Of a stretch of DNA of 64,000 nucleotides, positions 24,762 to 36,839 are shown in pieces (the stretch's first letter is position 1; each line of letters opens with the position of its first letter). Position numbers and translations under genes: made by a program. The notes under the pieces were generated by a model. It did not search any database. It was not told where the DNA came from and saw only the letters and a list, made by a program, of their open reading frames with translations. Source of the stretch: Erythrophleum ivorense (Eukaryota > Streptophyta > Magnoliopsida > Fabales > Fabaceae); NCBI GenBank assembly GCA_026724425.1, contig JAIUCV010000007.1:25186484-25250483 (forward strand), given 5' to 3'.

Positions 24762-25860
24762 ATGGCTACACATAAAGAAACAACTAAGATGCTAAGAGAG
24801 ATGCAAGAGGCCATGGCTGCAATAGCCAACCGAATGAGAGAACAAGCTGAGGCCCATGAAACTACAGTTAGGGTAATGATTGACTGGCTTCAAAAGCAAG
24901 CCGAGGCTCATGCAACGACTGTACAAGTGCTGCAGCATCTACATGAAAACATGAATAAGCAGAATCAGGAACTGCCGATGGAAAACTGTGTGGGGCTGGT
25001 CATAACCTTGGTGTGGGACACGAAGGGGAGGATAGTGACCTCTCTATTACATTGGCCAAATTCAGAAAAGCTAATCCTCTATCGTTCTTAGGGGAGTTAA
25101 ACATTGAGAAAGCTGAGAAATGGCTGATGCAACTAGAGAAAATCTTTGAGGTTATGACCTACTCCACCGAACAAAAGGAAAAGTTGGCCATCTACAAGTT
25201 GGAGGGTGAGGCTGAGCATTAGTAAAGGAATGCCTCCATATTACTAATTGCAAGGGGGATACCCTTGAATTGGGGAAGCTTTCAAACTGCTTTTGAGAGT
25301 AAGTATTTCCCATCATCAATGTGGGCTAACAAGGAAGTCGAGTTTAACTTCCTTGAGCAAAGAGACATGAATGTAGATCAATACGTAGCCAAATTCATTC
25401 AATTGTCTCACTTCTCCTCCTACTTGAAGTGATTTGACGATAAGCCATGGAAGGCTGAGAAGTTTGAAAGAGGCCTGAAACTAGAGATTAATGATAAGAT
25501 TGTATCTCTATAGATCTACAATTTTGATGAATTAGTAGAGAAGTGTAGAGTGACAAAGAGAGTTATGATGGAAAGTGAGGCCAAGAGGAAGAAGACCTTG
25601 GAGGGTAAACGTGACTGGGGCATGGAGCTCTTTAAGGGCGGAAGTAAGAAGGGAGCCAATAGTAGGAGTGGCTCTTAGGGTAGGAGACCACTCCCAAGGA
25701 ATGTCCCTCAAAGAAGAAGCATGGGACCACTAAGAAGTACAATAAGTGCCCCGCCCACTTGTGCAAGTGTGGGAAAAATCATGGGAATGGGCCATACCCA
25801 GTGTGCTATAACTGTAGGAAGCCTGGACACTATGCACGTATTTGCACGGTGTCACGAGAG
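24762..25860 (+). pseudogene. gypsy gag (capsid and CCHC zinc knuckle), frameshifted
   Basis: Structural protein of the retrotransposon particle. A helical N-terminal part (24762 to about 25000) has two copies of an AEAH-TTV motif. A frame change follows, then the capsid domain with LNIEKAEKWL and LEKIFEV (from about 25090). Near 25800 the reading frame changes again to CYNCRKPGHYARIC at 25804-25845, a CX2CX4HX4C nucleic-acid-binding knuckle. Stops include one at 25220. Not translatable as one protein. Confidence 0.82.
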
Positions 25861-25959
25861 TCGGCCTCATAGGTTAAACCACCTATCTAGGGAAGGGTGT
25901 TTGCAGTTATGTAGCAAGAGGCTAATAGATCCCCTAGTTTGATCTGAGGTACTTTACTT

Positions 25960-26218
25960 GTCTATAATCATGTCGTAGATGCATTGTTTAACTCAGGTGC
26001 AACCCACTCATTCATCTCATATGACTGTGTTAAGCGTCTGGGTCTTAAAATTAGCCTGTTGCCATTTGAGTTATCTATGTCCACCCCTACTGAATATTCT
26101 ATGATTACATCTTATGTGTGCTTAAATTGTACCATACAATTGGATAGCCGTTGTACTACCCTTGACTTGATTTGCATCCCTTTGTGTGATTTTGATGTAA
26201 TCATTGGTATGGACTAGT
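25960..26218 (+). pseudogene. gypsy aspartic protease with altered active site
   Basis: Retropepsin-like domain that would cleave the polyprotein. The active-site triad region reads NSGATHSF: the usual catalytic Asp (DSGA) is Asn, codon AAC at 25990-25992. The downstream hydrophobic segment CDFDVIIGMD ends at a TAG (26215-26217). The family needs Asp here, so activity is unlikely. Confidence 0.82.
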
Positions 26219-26379
26219 TGTTAGCTAATAATGTGATACTTGATTGTAACTGTAAGACTATTTCCTTACCTACAAATATACCTGAAACTTGTCCTGTGAC
26301 TGAGCTTACTTGTGTGTCTGCCGCCCAAGCCAGGAGGCGTCTTAGGCATGGTTGCTAAGGGTTTCTAGTATTCTTTTCA

Positions 26380-27222
26380 TTGCATGTTGAGGTTGATGAT
26401 GGGTTTGAGGATATACCGGTGATTAGGGAGTTCCCTGAGGTTTTTCCTAAGGAGTTTAGTAAACTACCTCTGGAGAGAGAGCTAGAATTTTCTGTTGATT
26501 TAGTACCCAGTACAGGTCCGATCTCTAAGGCCCCATATAGAATGGTGCCTACTGAGTTTGTTGAATTGAAGAGTCAATTAGAAAAGTTACTCGATAAAGG
26601 GTTTATTAGGCCAAGTGTGTCTCTATGGGGAGCACCAGTGTTATTTGTCAAGAAAAAGGATGGTAGCCTTAGGCTTTGCATTGACTATAGGCAATTGAAC
26701 CAAGCGACGGTCAAGAACAAATACCCTTTGCCTAGAATTAATGACTTACTTGACCAATTAGCTAGAGCATCGGTCTTTTCAAAGATTGACCTTAGATCGG
26801 GATATCACCAACTTAAAGTCAAGGCTAAGGATGTACCTAAAACTGCCTTTAGGACTCGATATGGTCATTATGAATTCTTAGTCATGCCTTTTGGGTTAAC
26901 AAATACCCCTGCCATTTTTTTGGACTACATGAATAAGATTTTTAGGCCTTATCTTGGCCAATTTGTGGTAGAGTTCATTGATGACATTCTCATCTACTCT
27001 AAAAGTAGTGAAGAGCATGAAGAGCATCTTATGATAGTTCTTCAAACCTTGAGAGAGCATCAATTGTATGCTAAGTTGAGCAAGTGTGAGTTTTGGTTGC
27101 GAGAGGTCAAATTCTTAGGTCATGTGATATCGGAACAAGGGGTAGCGGTAGATCCTAGCAAGGTAGAGGCAGTACTGAATTGGGAGAGACCCAAAACAGT
27201 GATCGAAATCCTAACTTCTTAG
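26380..27222 (+). pseudogene. gypsy reverse transcriptase domain
   Basis: An open frame of 280 codons covering the RT fingers, palm and connection: VPSTGPISKAPYRM, GSLRLCIDYRQLN, SKIDLRSGYHQ and the catalytic box FIDD at 26974-26985. It reads into a stop at 27220 because of a single-base frameshift just before the usual FLGLAGYYRRFI segment, which continues in the next frame. The RT catalytic residues themselves are intact. Confidence 0.9.
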
Positions 27223-27905
27223 GTCTAGCCGGCTACTATAGAAGATTCATTAAGGGAATTTCTCAATTAGCCATGCCTTTGACAAAGTTGACTAGGAAGG
27301 ACTAACCATTTGTGTGGGATGCCAAATGTGAGAATGCTTTTTAGGAGCTTAAGGATAGGCTTACCACCGCACTTGTGTTAGTAATACCTGACCCTAAAGA
27401 AACATTCATAGTCTATAGTGATGCTTCTAAGAAGGGATTAGGGTGTGTCTTAATGCAACAAGATAAGGTGATAGTTTATGCCTCTAGACAACTTAGACCC
27501 TATGAGGAGAATTACCCCACCCATGACTTAAAGCTAGCGGCTATAGTTTTTGCCCTTAAGATTTAGAGGCACTATCTCTATGGTGCCCAATTTGAGGTAT
27601 ATAGTGATCACAAGAGTTTGAAGTACTTGTTTGACTAGAAGGAGTTGAACATGAGGCAAAGCAGGTGGATGGAATTTCTTAAGGACTATGATTTCTCCTT
27701 AAAGTATCATCTGGGGAAAGCGAATGTAGTTGTCTATGCCTTGAGTAGGAAATCTATTCACATGGCAATGATGATACTTAGAAAGCAAAGGTTGATTGAG
27801 GAGATGAGAGATTTGAACTTATCAATTTCAATGAACCCTAGTAGCCTTCTTTTAGGAGAATTGAGGATAGAAAATGACCTTAGGAAGAGGATTAAAGAGG
27901 CCTAA
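27210..27905 (+). pseudogene. gypsy RNase H domain, stops and catalytic change
   Basis: RNase H that would remove RNA from the RNA-DNA hybrid. Starts in the new frame with FLGLAGYYRRF. The first catalytic Asp is present in YSDAS. The usual Glu in DLELAA is Lys (AAG at 27531-27533), and YSDHKSL follows. In-frame stops lie at 27303, 27342, 27564, 27636 and 27903. Confidence 0.87.
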
Positions 27906-28844
27906 AAGCTAGATGCCTATTGGGGAGGAATTAGAGAACTACTGGGGAGTAGTGAGGTCAAAGATTTTGACCTATCAGAAGACGAGTTGGTGAGGTACCA
28001 GGGTAGGGTGTGCTTACCCAAAGATGAAGAGTTGAGGAATATAGTATTGTCAGAAGCTCATAAGAGTAGGTACACCATTCATCCGAGCACCAGTAAGATG
28101 TATAGGGATCTAAAGAAGAGCTTTTGGTGGCCTGGGATGAAGTCAGACATAGCAGAGTTTATTGCTAAATGTTTAATTTGTCAGAGGGTTAAGATTGAAT
28201 ACCAAAGACCCACAGGTTTGTTACACCCTTTAGAAATTCCAAAATGGAAGTGGGATAGTATATCCATGGATTTTGTGATGGGTTTTCCTAGAACATCCTC
28301 GGGTTATGATGCTATTTGGGTGATTGTGGATAGATTGACGAAGTCTGCCCATTTTCTACCCATTAGAGCCACTTATCCTCTAGATAGACTAGCTCAATTG
28401 TATGTTCGTGAAATTGTAAGATTACATGGTGTTCCTAATAGCATTGTGTCAGATAGAGACCCAAGATTTACATCAAAATTTTGGCAGTCTCTACAAGAAG
28501 TTTTAGGTACTAGTCTTAACTTTAGCATTACCTATCATCCTCAGTCTGATGGACAGACTGAGAGGACCATTCAGACCCTTGAGGACATGCTTAGAGCTAG
28601 TGTGCTGGAGTTAAAGGAGAGTTGGGATGTGTACTTGCCTTTAGCTGAGTTTGCTTATAATAATAGTTACCATTCTAGTATCCAGATGGCACCATTCGAG
28701 GCACTTTATGGGAGGAAGTATCAATCACCCTTGTGTTGGGTAGAACTTAGTGAGAAGAGTCTCTTAGGTGTAGACATAGTAGACCAAACCACCCATCAAA
28801 TAGAACTCATCAGAAAGAAGTTGTTGGCTGCCCAAAGTAGGTAA
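27906..28844 (+). pseudogene. gypsy integrase, catalytic core intact
   Basis: DNA-joining enzyme of the element. An open piece of 285 codons runs from 27987. The HHCC zinc module is present (His codons at residues 25 and 32, Cys at 62 and 65). The DD35E triad is complete: Asp codons at 28269 and 28452, Glu at 28560, exactly 35 residues between the last two. GVPNSIVSDRDPRF and YHPQSDGQTER surround them. A TAA at 28842 separates it from the C-terminal part. It is the best preserved domain of the element. Confidence 0.9.
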
Positions 28845-28898
28845 AAGAGTTATGCAAATAAGAGAATAAGACCCTTAGAATTTGAGATAGAAGACCAT

Positions 28899-29306
28899 GT
28901 GTTCCTTAAGGCTACTCCAGTGACGGGTGTAGGATGGTCTATTAGGACAAGAAAGCTTAGTCCTCGTTATCTTGGTTGTTTCCAAATCCTTGAAAAGATA
29001 GGACCCGTGGCCTATAGAGTTGCTTTACCTCCAAACCTGGCTAGATTACATGATGTGTTCCATGTGTCCCAACTGAAAAAGTACCACCCGGACCCTTTGC
29101 ATGTCATTGAGCATGAGAATGTGCATCTACAAGATGATTTTTCTTATGTGGTTGAGCCGAAAAGGATTGTGGACTTAAAAGTCAAACAGCTACGTAATAA
29201 GGACATCCTCCTAGTAAAGGTAGTATGGAAGGGACTCATTCCGAATGAAGCAACCTGGGAGACAAATGAGACAATGAAGAAAGATTATCCTGTATTATTT
29301 GAGTAA
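28899..29306 (+). pseudogene. gypsy integrase C-terminus with chromodomain-like tail
   Basis: Continues the integrase frame after one stop. It contains the GPY/F-type segment (RKLSPRYLGCF, then IGPVAYRVALP), FHVSQLKKYHPDP, and a tail reading VKVVWKGLIPNEATWE that fits a plant chromovirus chromodomain, which guides integration to modified chromatin in that family. Ends in TAA at 29304-29306, shortly before the PPT. Confidence 0.87.
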
Positions 29307-29336
29307 GGTATATCTAATTTTGAGGATAAAATTTCT

Positions 29337-29351
29337 AAAAGAAGGGGAGAA
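29337..29351 (+). other. Polypurine tract
   Basis: A purine run (AAAGAAGGGGAGAA) directly before the TGTAACACC start of the 3' LTR, the plus-strand priming site of LTR retrotransposons. Confidence 0.8.
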
Positions 29352-31324
29352 TGTAACACCTCAAAATTAATTAAGGTGCTAATCATGGATTTGGATTAAT
29401 TAGGAATAGTTAATATGGAATAATCAGGTAAGTTAGGTGAATAAAAATTTTGGAGTGATAAATTATTAATATAGGTATGAGATTTAATTGGGATAGAAAC
29501 TACATCTAGGCCTAAATTAATGTGGGAGGTCATGATAAGAGGCTAATGGAGGCCCAATAAGCTAGGTGCAGGCCCAATCTATAATTCAATGTAATAGAGG
29601 CCCAAGATCCACCTTGTATAGGCTCTTAGGAATGGCCCAATAAACTTTGTACAGACCCAAAACCATAGAGTTCTTAAAATTAGGTCTGGCCCAACAAAGC
29701 TAAAATCTGAAACTCATTTAGAGTTAGACCTTAGAGCAGCCCATGACCCATCTTAGACCTAACTTAAACCCAACTAAAACCCTAAACACTTCAGCCTCTT
29801 CCCCATATTTGCTGAAACACAAGAGAGAAATTCAGAAGTTTGAAGGGAGGCTAGGGTTTGGGGCAAGAAATCCATCATTTCTTATATTTAGAGCAAGATT
29901 CAACTAATAGTTATATAACTTAATCCTCTTATCTTTCTCTTTAATTTGGCCTGATTAGTTTTTCATTTAGAGTATTTTCACCCACACCCAAAATCTGAAA
30001 CTTGCCATTTGATGTTTCCATGGTGAAAATTCGTAGGTTGAGACTAAGGGTGACATTAGGTCAGTATAAACTCTTCTTTTTGAGGCATTTTTGTTGGTTT
30101 GAGACCTCAATGATTGGATTATAGTATGGATATTAATTTTGTACGAATTTGCTTAATATTTTGGGTGAAATATTGAAGTTTCTAGTAGAGGACATTTCAA
30201 TCCGAATTTGGGGACTTGTAGTAGCTGGGTAAGTGTTCCCTAGATAGTTATTAGCATTTTAAATTCTTTGGGTACTTGTTGCTATTGTAAATGATGAATT
30301 AAAGTAGTAATTCTCTAATGCTATGGTTATAGGGAGATTTTTGTACCATTGGTGGCTGTTACAAATTGTCTACAAGTGAGGTTACCGGGATTATATTAAT
30401 TACATGAATGATTTACTGTACATGAATGACTAAGTTGGGTCAAATATGGGTCATAGGTTGCTTCAAGGTCCAACTCTTAATGGGCTTAGATTTTTGCTTT
30501 GTTGGGCTAGTTTATAAGTTGTTGGGCTACAAAATTCTGTTGGGCTAGACCTAGTTTTAGAATCTCTATTGTTTTGGGTCTGTACAAGGTTTATTGGGCT
30601 TTCCTAAGAGCCTATACAAGGTGGACCTTAGGCCTCTATCACATTGAATCATATTAGGCCTGCACCTAACTTATTGGGCCTCCATTAGCCTCTTATCTAC
30701 TTAATTTAATTTGGGCCTAGATGAAGTTTCTATCCCAATTAAATCTCAAACCCATATTAATAATTTATTTCTCAAAAATCTTCATTCACTTAACTTGCCC
30801 AATTATCCCATATTATTTATTCCTAATTAACCTAATCCATGATTAACATCTTAATTAATTATGGGGTGTTACAAGGCTTCTTCGCCGCGGTGCCATGTAA
30901 GTTGGCCGCAGCGAAGGTCCAACGATAGCCACAGCGAAATTAGTAACGATGCGAGGGGTAGAGCAGAGAGGAATTGGCCTGACTAAGAGGAAATTGGCAC
31001 AGCGAACATTCTAAAACCCTTATATTAATCAAGAAATCTTAGTTTTTCATATGGTAATTTCATATTAATCAAGAATTTTTTACCAATGACTTAGAAACAT
31101 TGGTAAAAAATTCTTGTGAGTTGGAATTGGTAGGTAATAGAATCAAGGCTTATAAATGAATGTTTGTTTCCCCGATGTATGTAAGTGTTTGTAATTATGT
31201 GATTGATGACCCTAATAATATTAAGGTTCAAATTTCCCCGCATTTCCAGAATGTAACCCCAATTTATGATTATTAATCACATATTTAACCTTAATTACAA
31301 TTAATAGAAGTTAGGGTTGTCACA
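29352..31324 (+). repeat. 3' LTR, internally rearranged
   Basis: Starts TGTAACACC and ends GGTTGTCACA followed by the target duplication GTTTG. It follows the 5' LTR closely to about 30400, then lacks the equivalent of about 22830-24100. In that place stands an inverted piece of the same LTR family (30431-30873). It rejoins the 5' LTR alignment at GGCTTCTTCGCCGCGG (30875). Confidence 0.88.
30431..30873 (-). repeat. Inverted LTR 5' fragment inside the 3' LTR
   Basis: On the minus strand it starts TGTAACACCCC at 30873 and follows the LTR start (TTAATTAAG, then GATAAGAGGCTAATGGAGG, GTAGCCCAACA) for about 440 bases. It is the reverse complement of 29352 to about 29760, with spacing of about 670 bases. 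It resembles the parent but is not identical, so it came from a sister copy or arose during reverse transcription. Confidence 0.85.
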
Positions 31325-31439
31325 GTTTGACTTAAGGATACGAGATCATTCTTATATTCTATGCTGGTTACATCTTGGGTCTCTAGGGTGTGACATTAAT
31401 GGTGTCTAATATGAAGATAATGATCCAGTCACATATTTT

Positions 31440-32700
31440 GCACTTTTTTCAAATTGTGAACCTATGGTTTTTAAGGAAGCTATTAAAGAATCTAACTAGT
31501 AAAAAGTAATGTATGATGAAACTACAATAATTGAGAAAAATAATACTTGGGAATTGACTAGCTTCTAAGAGGGCATAAGACAATTGGAGTCAAATAAGTG
31601 TACAACATGAAATTGAAGAAGAATAGTGATGATGATAAATACAAGGTGCGTTGGGTATCTAAAGGCTATAAAAAAGAGTTTGGCATTGACTACAAAGACA
31701 TTTTCACTCATGTTGCAAGGCTTAATACTATTAGATTGATAATTACATTGGTAGCACAATATTCATGGCCTATCTTCCAATTAGATATGAAGTTGGTGTT
31801 CTCACATGGAGACATGGAAGAACATGTGTTTATTGATCAACCTCCTAGTTATGTGAAGCTAGGCAATGAGCATAAAGTGTATAAATTTTTTTTTTTTTAA
31901 AAAAGGAATTTATATAGACTAAAATAAGCTCCATAAGCTTGGTATAGTCAAATTGAGACTTCTTTTTTTTAATATGAACATACAACTTTTTTGTTAAAAA
32001 TGGGGATGAAGGAAAATTACTCACAACATGTTTATATGTTAACAATCTTATATTCACTAGAAATGATATTGTCATGTTCAAAAATTTTAAGGAGTCAATG
32101 ATGGATGACTTTAAGATATCTAATTTAGGTATGATGCATTATTTCCCTGGAATTTAAGTTAATCAATTTGTTAATGGAATTTTTATTTCACAAAAGAAAT
32201 ATATATTAGAAATTTTAGACATTTTTGGAATGAAGAATTATAGTTCTACCATTAAACTTGCTTAGGTGGGGTTAAAGCTAAAGAACAATCCTAGAGGATA
32301 AATGATTAACAATATACTTTTTAAGCAAATTTTAGGGAGCATGATGTATTTAACAACTACAAAGCTTAATATAATGTATGCTATAAGTATTATTAGGAGG
32401 TACATGAAGCACCTAAAGGAGATGCAATTTCTTACTGCAAAAAAAAATCTAAACTACTAAAAAGGTAACACTAATTTTGGAATCTTCTACAAAAAGGGAG
32501 AAAATTCATATTTAATAAGGTTTACTGATAATGACTATATGAGGGACCCAAATGATAGGAAGTATGCTTCAAGATTTATGTTTATGTTAAGTTCAAGAGT
32601 TTGTTTCACAATTATCTAAGAAACAATCAATTGTCACAGTTTTAACCACAAAACTAAAGTTTATAGCTGCAACTTCCTATTCTTGTCAAGCAATCTAGTT
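31440..32700 (+). pseudogene. Ty1/copia RT-RNase H remnant
   Basis: Decayed pol of a copia retrotransposon. Landmarks: EPMVFKEAIK near 31460, NTWEL, KARWV-like KVRWVSKGY at 31646, FQLDMK, DQPPSYV, and after a poly-T interruption LYVNNLIF where the catalytic box is normally YVDD (32035-32046). RNase H-like remains continue to about 32690. Many stops and frame changes. It lies directly right of the gypsy 3' target duplication; no LTRs were assigned to it. Confidence 0.85.
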
Positions 32701-32868
32701 AAGAAAATTTAAAGGTACACATAGGTTGAGATGAGTTTCACCTTCACTTGTTGCCCAACCTAGTCTAAGCCAAATAGCAAAATGACAAGCTCAAGACCCA
32801 ACTTGGCCTAGGTTTGGCCCTATTACAGGCTATAAACAAGTTATGCTTTTGTTTCAAAAAACTTTGAA

Positions 32869-35800
32869 TGTAATACCCAATTTTCTAAAATGAGGTGAAA
32901 CTAATGAGTTACAAAGGGAAGTCCCCATATGCCAATGATTAGAGGTCAAATAAAATTAGAGTAATAATCTAAACATCTAAAAATGAGAATACAAAGCCAA
33001 TGATGTCCAAAAATTAGAGCCAAAATGGCCAAATAAAATTAAATAAAAAGATAGTGGCATTTTTGTAAATCTGAACAACTTTTTGAAAACTTAAAGAAGG
33101 GATTTTTAAATGAAAAAATTGAGTTTTCTAGAATTCTCAGAGGCCCTAAAAACCATACGAACCCCTAAAATAGCCAAAACCCCTCTAGTATGTATTTTAG
33201 AGTGTCAGTTGATCAAAACTTTGACTGAACTATTCAATAAGATTTTAAATCTAATTTGGGTGAAACCCAAAACATTTTATGAATTAAAGGACTTAAATTT
33301 TATTATGGAAAAGACAATTCTCAAAAAGGAGTTGAAATGAGCCCAAATGGAAATAACCAAGTTTAGGGATTAAATTAGAATTTTGGAAAATATTATAAAT
33401 CAGCCCCCAAGCCTCTTAAAACCACATCCCACTCTTCTAACCGACTTCCATTTGGTCCTAAACAAAACCCAAGCAAACTTGAAGAGGCACACCTAGTGGA
33501 GGAAAAAGGATGAGAAAAACCAAGCAAAAAGTGTAAGAATTCAAGACTATTTCATGCTTTCTCCTTTACCAAACTTTCTCTCCTCTTTCTCCTCTCTTTT
33601 TTCATGGTTTTAATGACTTATTTAGGACTGTTTCATGGCTGGTTTAGTAGCAGGAAGAGAGGAATTTAGAAGCTTTGGAAAGTTCCCTTGAAAAACTTGA
33701 AAACAAGGTAAGATTCATAGTGTAACTTTGCTTCATCTTGCTTTTTCTTCCCTTGTATTTTTCGGCCAAACCTAGGCCCATCTAGGAGAGGATGAATTCA
33801 GGTCATAGCAAGGTAGGAACAAGGGTTTTAAAGCATGAGAAGTAAGAATATGCAATTGGAACTAAAAGAAAAGCTTTAGAATTTAAGTTATATTACTTAG
33901 GGTTTTAGTTGCACCTAGGAAATTTTGAAACTTTTTAATGATAATCTAGCTTATATAAGAGTATGTATGAGTTTATAAGAGACTTTGGAAGCTTCATGGA
34001 TGGCAAACTCCCTAGAAAATTGAATGAAACTCTACGGGTTCCCACACTTTGCTATGTCTCATCCAAAGGAAGGATTAGGTACCTAGGGAGAATTTTCTTT
34101 GATTCCAAGGATAGGAATGGTCTATATATGAATAATAAATACCAAAAGAACCATTGGTTTGAATTTAGAAACTATAGTTTGAAATATGAGAGTTTAGGTT
34201 TCTTTTTAGGCATAAATAAGAAACTTAGTGTTTGGCCCCTTGAATTGAGTTTGTGATCACTTTAATAAGTTTAAATGGAGTCATATGAGTTAGATTGAGT
34301 GAGAAATTGGAGCCAAGATCATGAATTATATGGGTTGCTTCATTATGCCCTTGTATGGAATTATAACTATACTATAAGCTAGAATATGCTTATGTAGAGT
34401 TTATGTGAGGTTAGAATTGGTTCCAATAATGTGTTTGTGTCTTATTTGATGTATCTAAGCCAAGCAAATCAAGCTTCTCCTAGGTTTGTATGCCAGGTTG
34501 AGAAGGAGAAGTAAAGTTCAAGGAAAAAGTTTGTGCTTCTTGACTTAAGATAGCTCTCCATCCTTTCTTGTATGCATTGCTTGGTTGTTTGATTTCCTTT
34601 AAATGATTGTATGTATCTTTGAATCATGAGATATGTTTATAGCTATTAGATTAATGCTTTGGTACCATGATATTTCTTAAATGACAATTTGAATGTGTAT
34701 GGTTCTTAATGGGTGAAGTTGTGCCAAAAGTCCCTTAAAGTGGATGAGGAGAAGCCAAACATCCCTAAGAATTGGTGAAACAAAGCCAAAAGTCTCAAGG
34801 GTGAGTGAGGCTAAGTTAAAATTTTCTAAAAGTGGGTGAGACTAATCTAAAAATCCCAAAGAATTGGGTGAGGCTAGACTAAAATCCCCAAAGCTCATAT
34901 TTAAATTAGAATGACTTCATGTGACTTGAAAATGTGATTATGTATGTCTACTAGAAGCATTTATAGCATGCTTGCATTCTTTGACATAAAAATATGTCAT
35001 ATATGTATGCTTGAAAGGGTGAATTGAATCTCACTCTTCCTCACTTTATGTCTAACCATGTCTAAGTAAGTTCCATGGAGCAAGGAATGGAAGCCAAGGA
35101 ACATGAATAATGATACTTTGATAATATGATAGTTTTTTATGTAGTCTAATGTCAAAGTATGTATATATATGATATTTATGAGATACAAACCTTTGATCAT
35201 ATGTAAAACTGTATGAATATGTTATATGCAATAGGTATGGAGCCAAATGTATGAGAATGTAAGTTCTTGACACTTTTGAGCCTTGATATGCTTGTGTATA
35301 TGAACAAGTGGAATGATGGTTTTGAGTTCCATGGTGATATGAGCCTATTATGATGCTTTTATATGTTGTACTTGAGCTTTTGAACGTGCTCAAATGGTTA
35401 TGGTTTATGTGGGAAGCCATTTTGAACCATTTGATGATATAATGAGATCATTTTGAGTCATAATCTTTACTTGAACCAAAACTAAACCAAAAGGATGAGT
35501 TTTGGCATGAAATTTGGCAAGCATTTAAATCTCATCTAGGGCTTTTTACAAAGCTGAAGAACAGAATTTTTAAAACTCTAGAGAATTTCTTATGATCTTT
35601 CAAAGTTAGCCAAATTATGTAGAAACTGTCAGTGATACTATTCATTTGGTTAGTCTAGTTTTCTAGGTTTTTGAGAGGACAAATGATGTCCAATACTCAT
35701 AAAATTTTACAAGAATATATTTGGCATTATAAGCTTTCCATAACCATTAAGAGCACCCAGTTTGGATCTATGTAGAGAGAGATGAATTTTTGAAATTTTA

Positions 35801-36259
35801 GGTATGTTGTTGTCCCAAATTTCGACTCAGTTACTATTCCATTAATTTTTGTAGGCCAAACGATATTGTTTTGATCTAAACTTTTTACAACAGTTAGATG
35901 ATATCCTGAGATTTCCCGAAGTCTTAGTTTGTATGATTTAGAATTTTCTAAAATTAGTTATGAATTTTCAAAATTTGGGACAAATTATGAAACTTAAGGA
36001 AAATGTAAGTTTGATGTTGAAATTGCTATTATATGCCTCAAACCTGAAATTCATGTCCAAATTGTGATGTTTCTGGTTGAATAAGTGTGTTATGGGTGGA
36101 AGATGACTTTGATAAACCCAAATGGTCTATTTAAGCAAAGATGAGTTAATTTGCCATATAATGATGTACTTTGCACGGCTAAAAGTGCTAATTTGATGGA
36201 AATACACACCCTAAGCTATTTATGCTACAAGTTAAGTGTTATATAGATATGATGTTACA
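32869..36259 (+). repeat. Long-LTR copy, diverged
   Basis: Starts TGTAATACCC and ends ATGATGTTACA at 36249-36259. It matches the interrupted copy at 10470/16095 block by block, including five AAAAGTCCC-type units at 34710-34890. The flanking five bases do not match (TTGAA and TCAAA), so ends are probable rather than proven. The open frames at 33110-33340 and 33963-34256 have no domain. Confidence 0.6.
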
Positions 36260-36469
36260 TCAAAACTTTGGATACTCATATTTTTGTAACTATTTAACCA
36301 TTTTTGGCATATAACCACTCATTTTGGTACTTTTTTTATGAGATGTAAATAAAATACAAAGGTTCAAATGAGGATACAAGAAGAAAATGTATGCATAAAT
36401 GGTAAAATTTTAAAAAGCAAGAACTCAGAGCATGATGATCCAATTGATGTTTTTTTTGTTTTTATTTTA

Positions 36470-36690
36470 GGTAATTTTGAGAGATCTTAAAATTTGAAAT
36501 TATTTTCAAGAATCATAGGATCAAAAATTTAAATTTCACGAACAAATTATAGTTTAGGATTCTAAGTTTAAAATTTTAGCTTTATAATCTTTTAAAATAA
36601 TTTTAAAATTTAAAGTTCTTTAATATAAATATCTTTAATATTTGAGTCTTAAATTGTAATTTTTTCTATTCGTTTTGAAAAAAAAAATCC
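36470..36690. repeat. AT-rich foldback-like sequence
   Basis: Runs of AAATTTTAAA in both orientations. Resembles the clearer foldback at 57311-57567 (shared AAATTATAGTTTA, TTTTAAAATAATTTTAAAATTT and a TAATTTTTTC edge). Ends undefined. Confidence 0.4.
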
Positions 36691-36839
36691 AATTTTAAAA
36701 TAATGAGGAAAAGGGAAAATAACATCTAAAGACCCTAACTTTCTAAAATTAACATTGAAGGCCTTAAAAACTTAAATTTTCTGAAGGCCCAAAGGACCTA
36801 AAGTCTACATTGCAAATATGAAAATACCACCAATGCTTT

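Larger units (their letters stand above)
21698..31324 (+). mobile_element. Near-complete Ty3/gypsy chromovirus (Tekay/Del-like), decayed
   Basis: Complete layout in order: 5' LTR, PBS, gag with CCHC knuckle, aspartic protease, RT, RNase H, integrase, chromodomain-like tail, PPT, 3' LTR. Flanked by GTTTG at 21693-21697 and 31325-31329, a 5-bp target duplication that fixes both ends. LTRs of nearly 3 kb and a C-terminal chromodomain fit the Tekay/Del chromovirus lineage (family knowledge; lineage inferred). The LTRs differ at roughly 14 of the first 230 bases by eye, so the insertion is not young. Coding capacity is lost through frameshifts in gag and after RT, several stops, and substitutions at two catalytic residues. 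Confidence 0.92.

Noticed and set aside
32869..36259. Calling a proven solo LTR with target duplication
   Set aside because: TTGAA and TCAAA do not match, so only an LTR copy is claimed.
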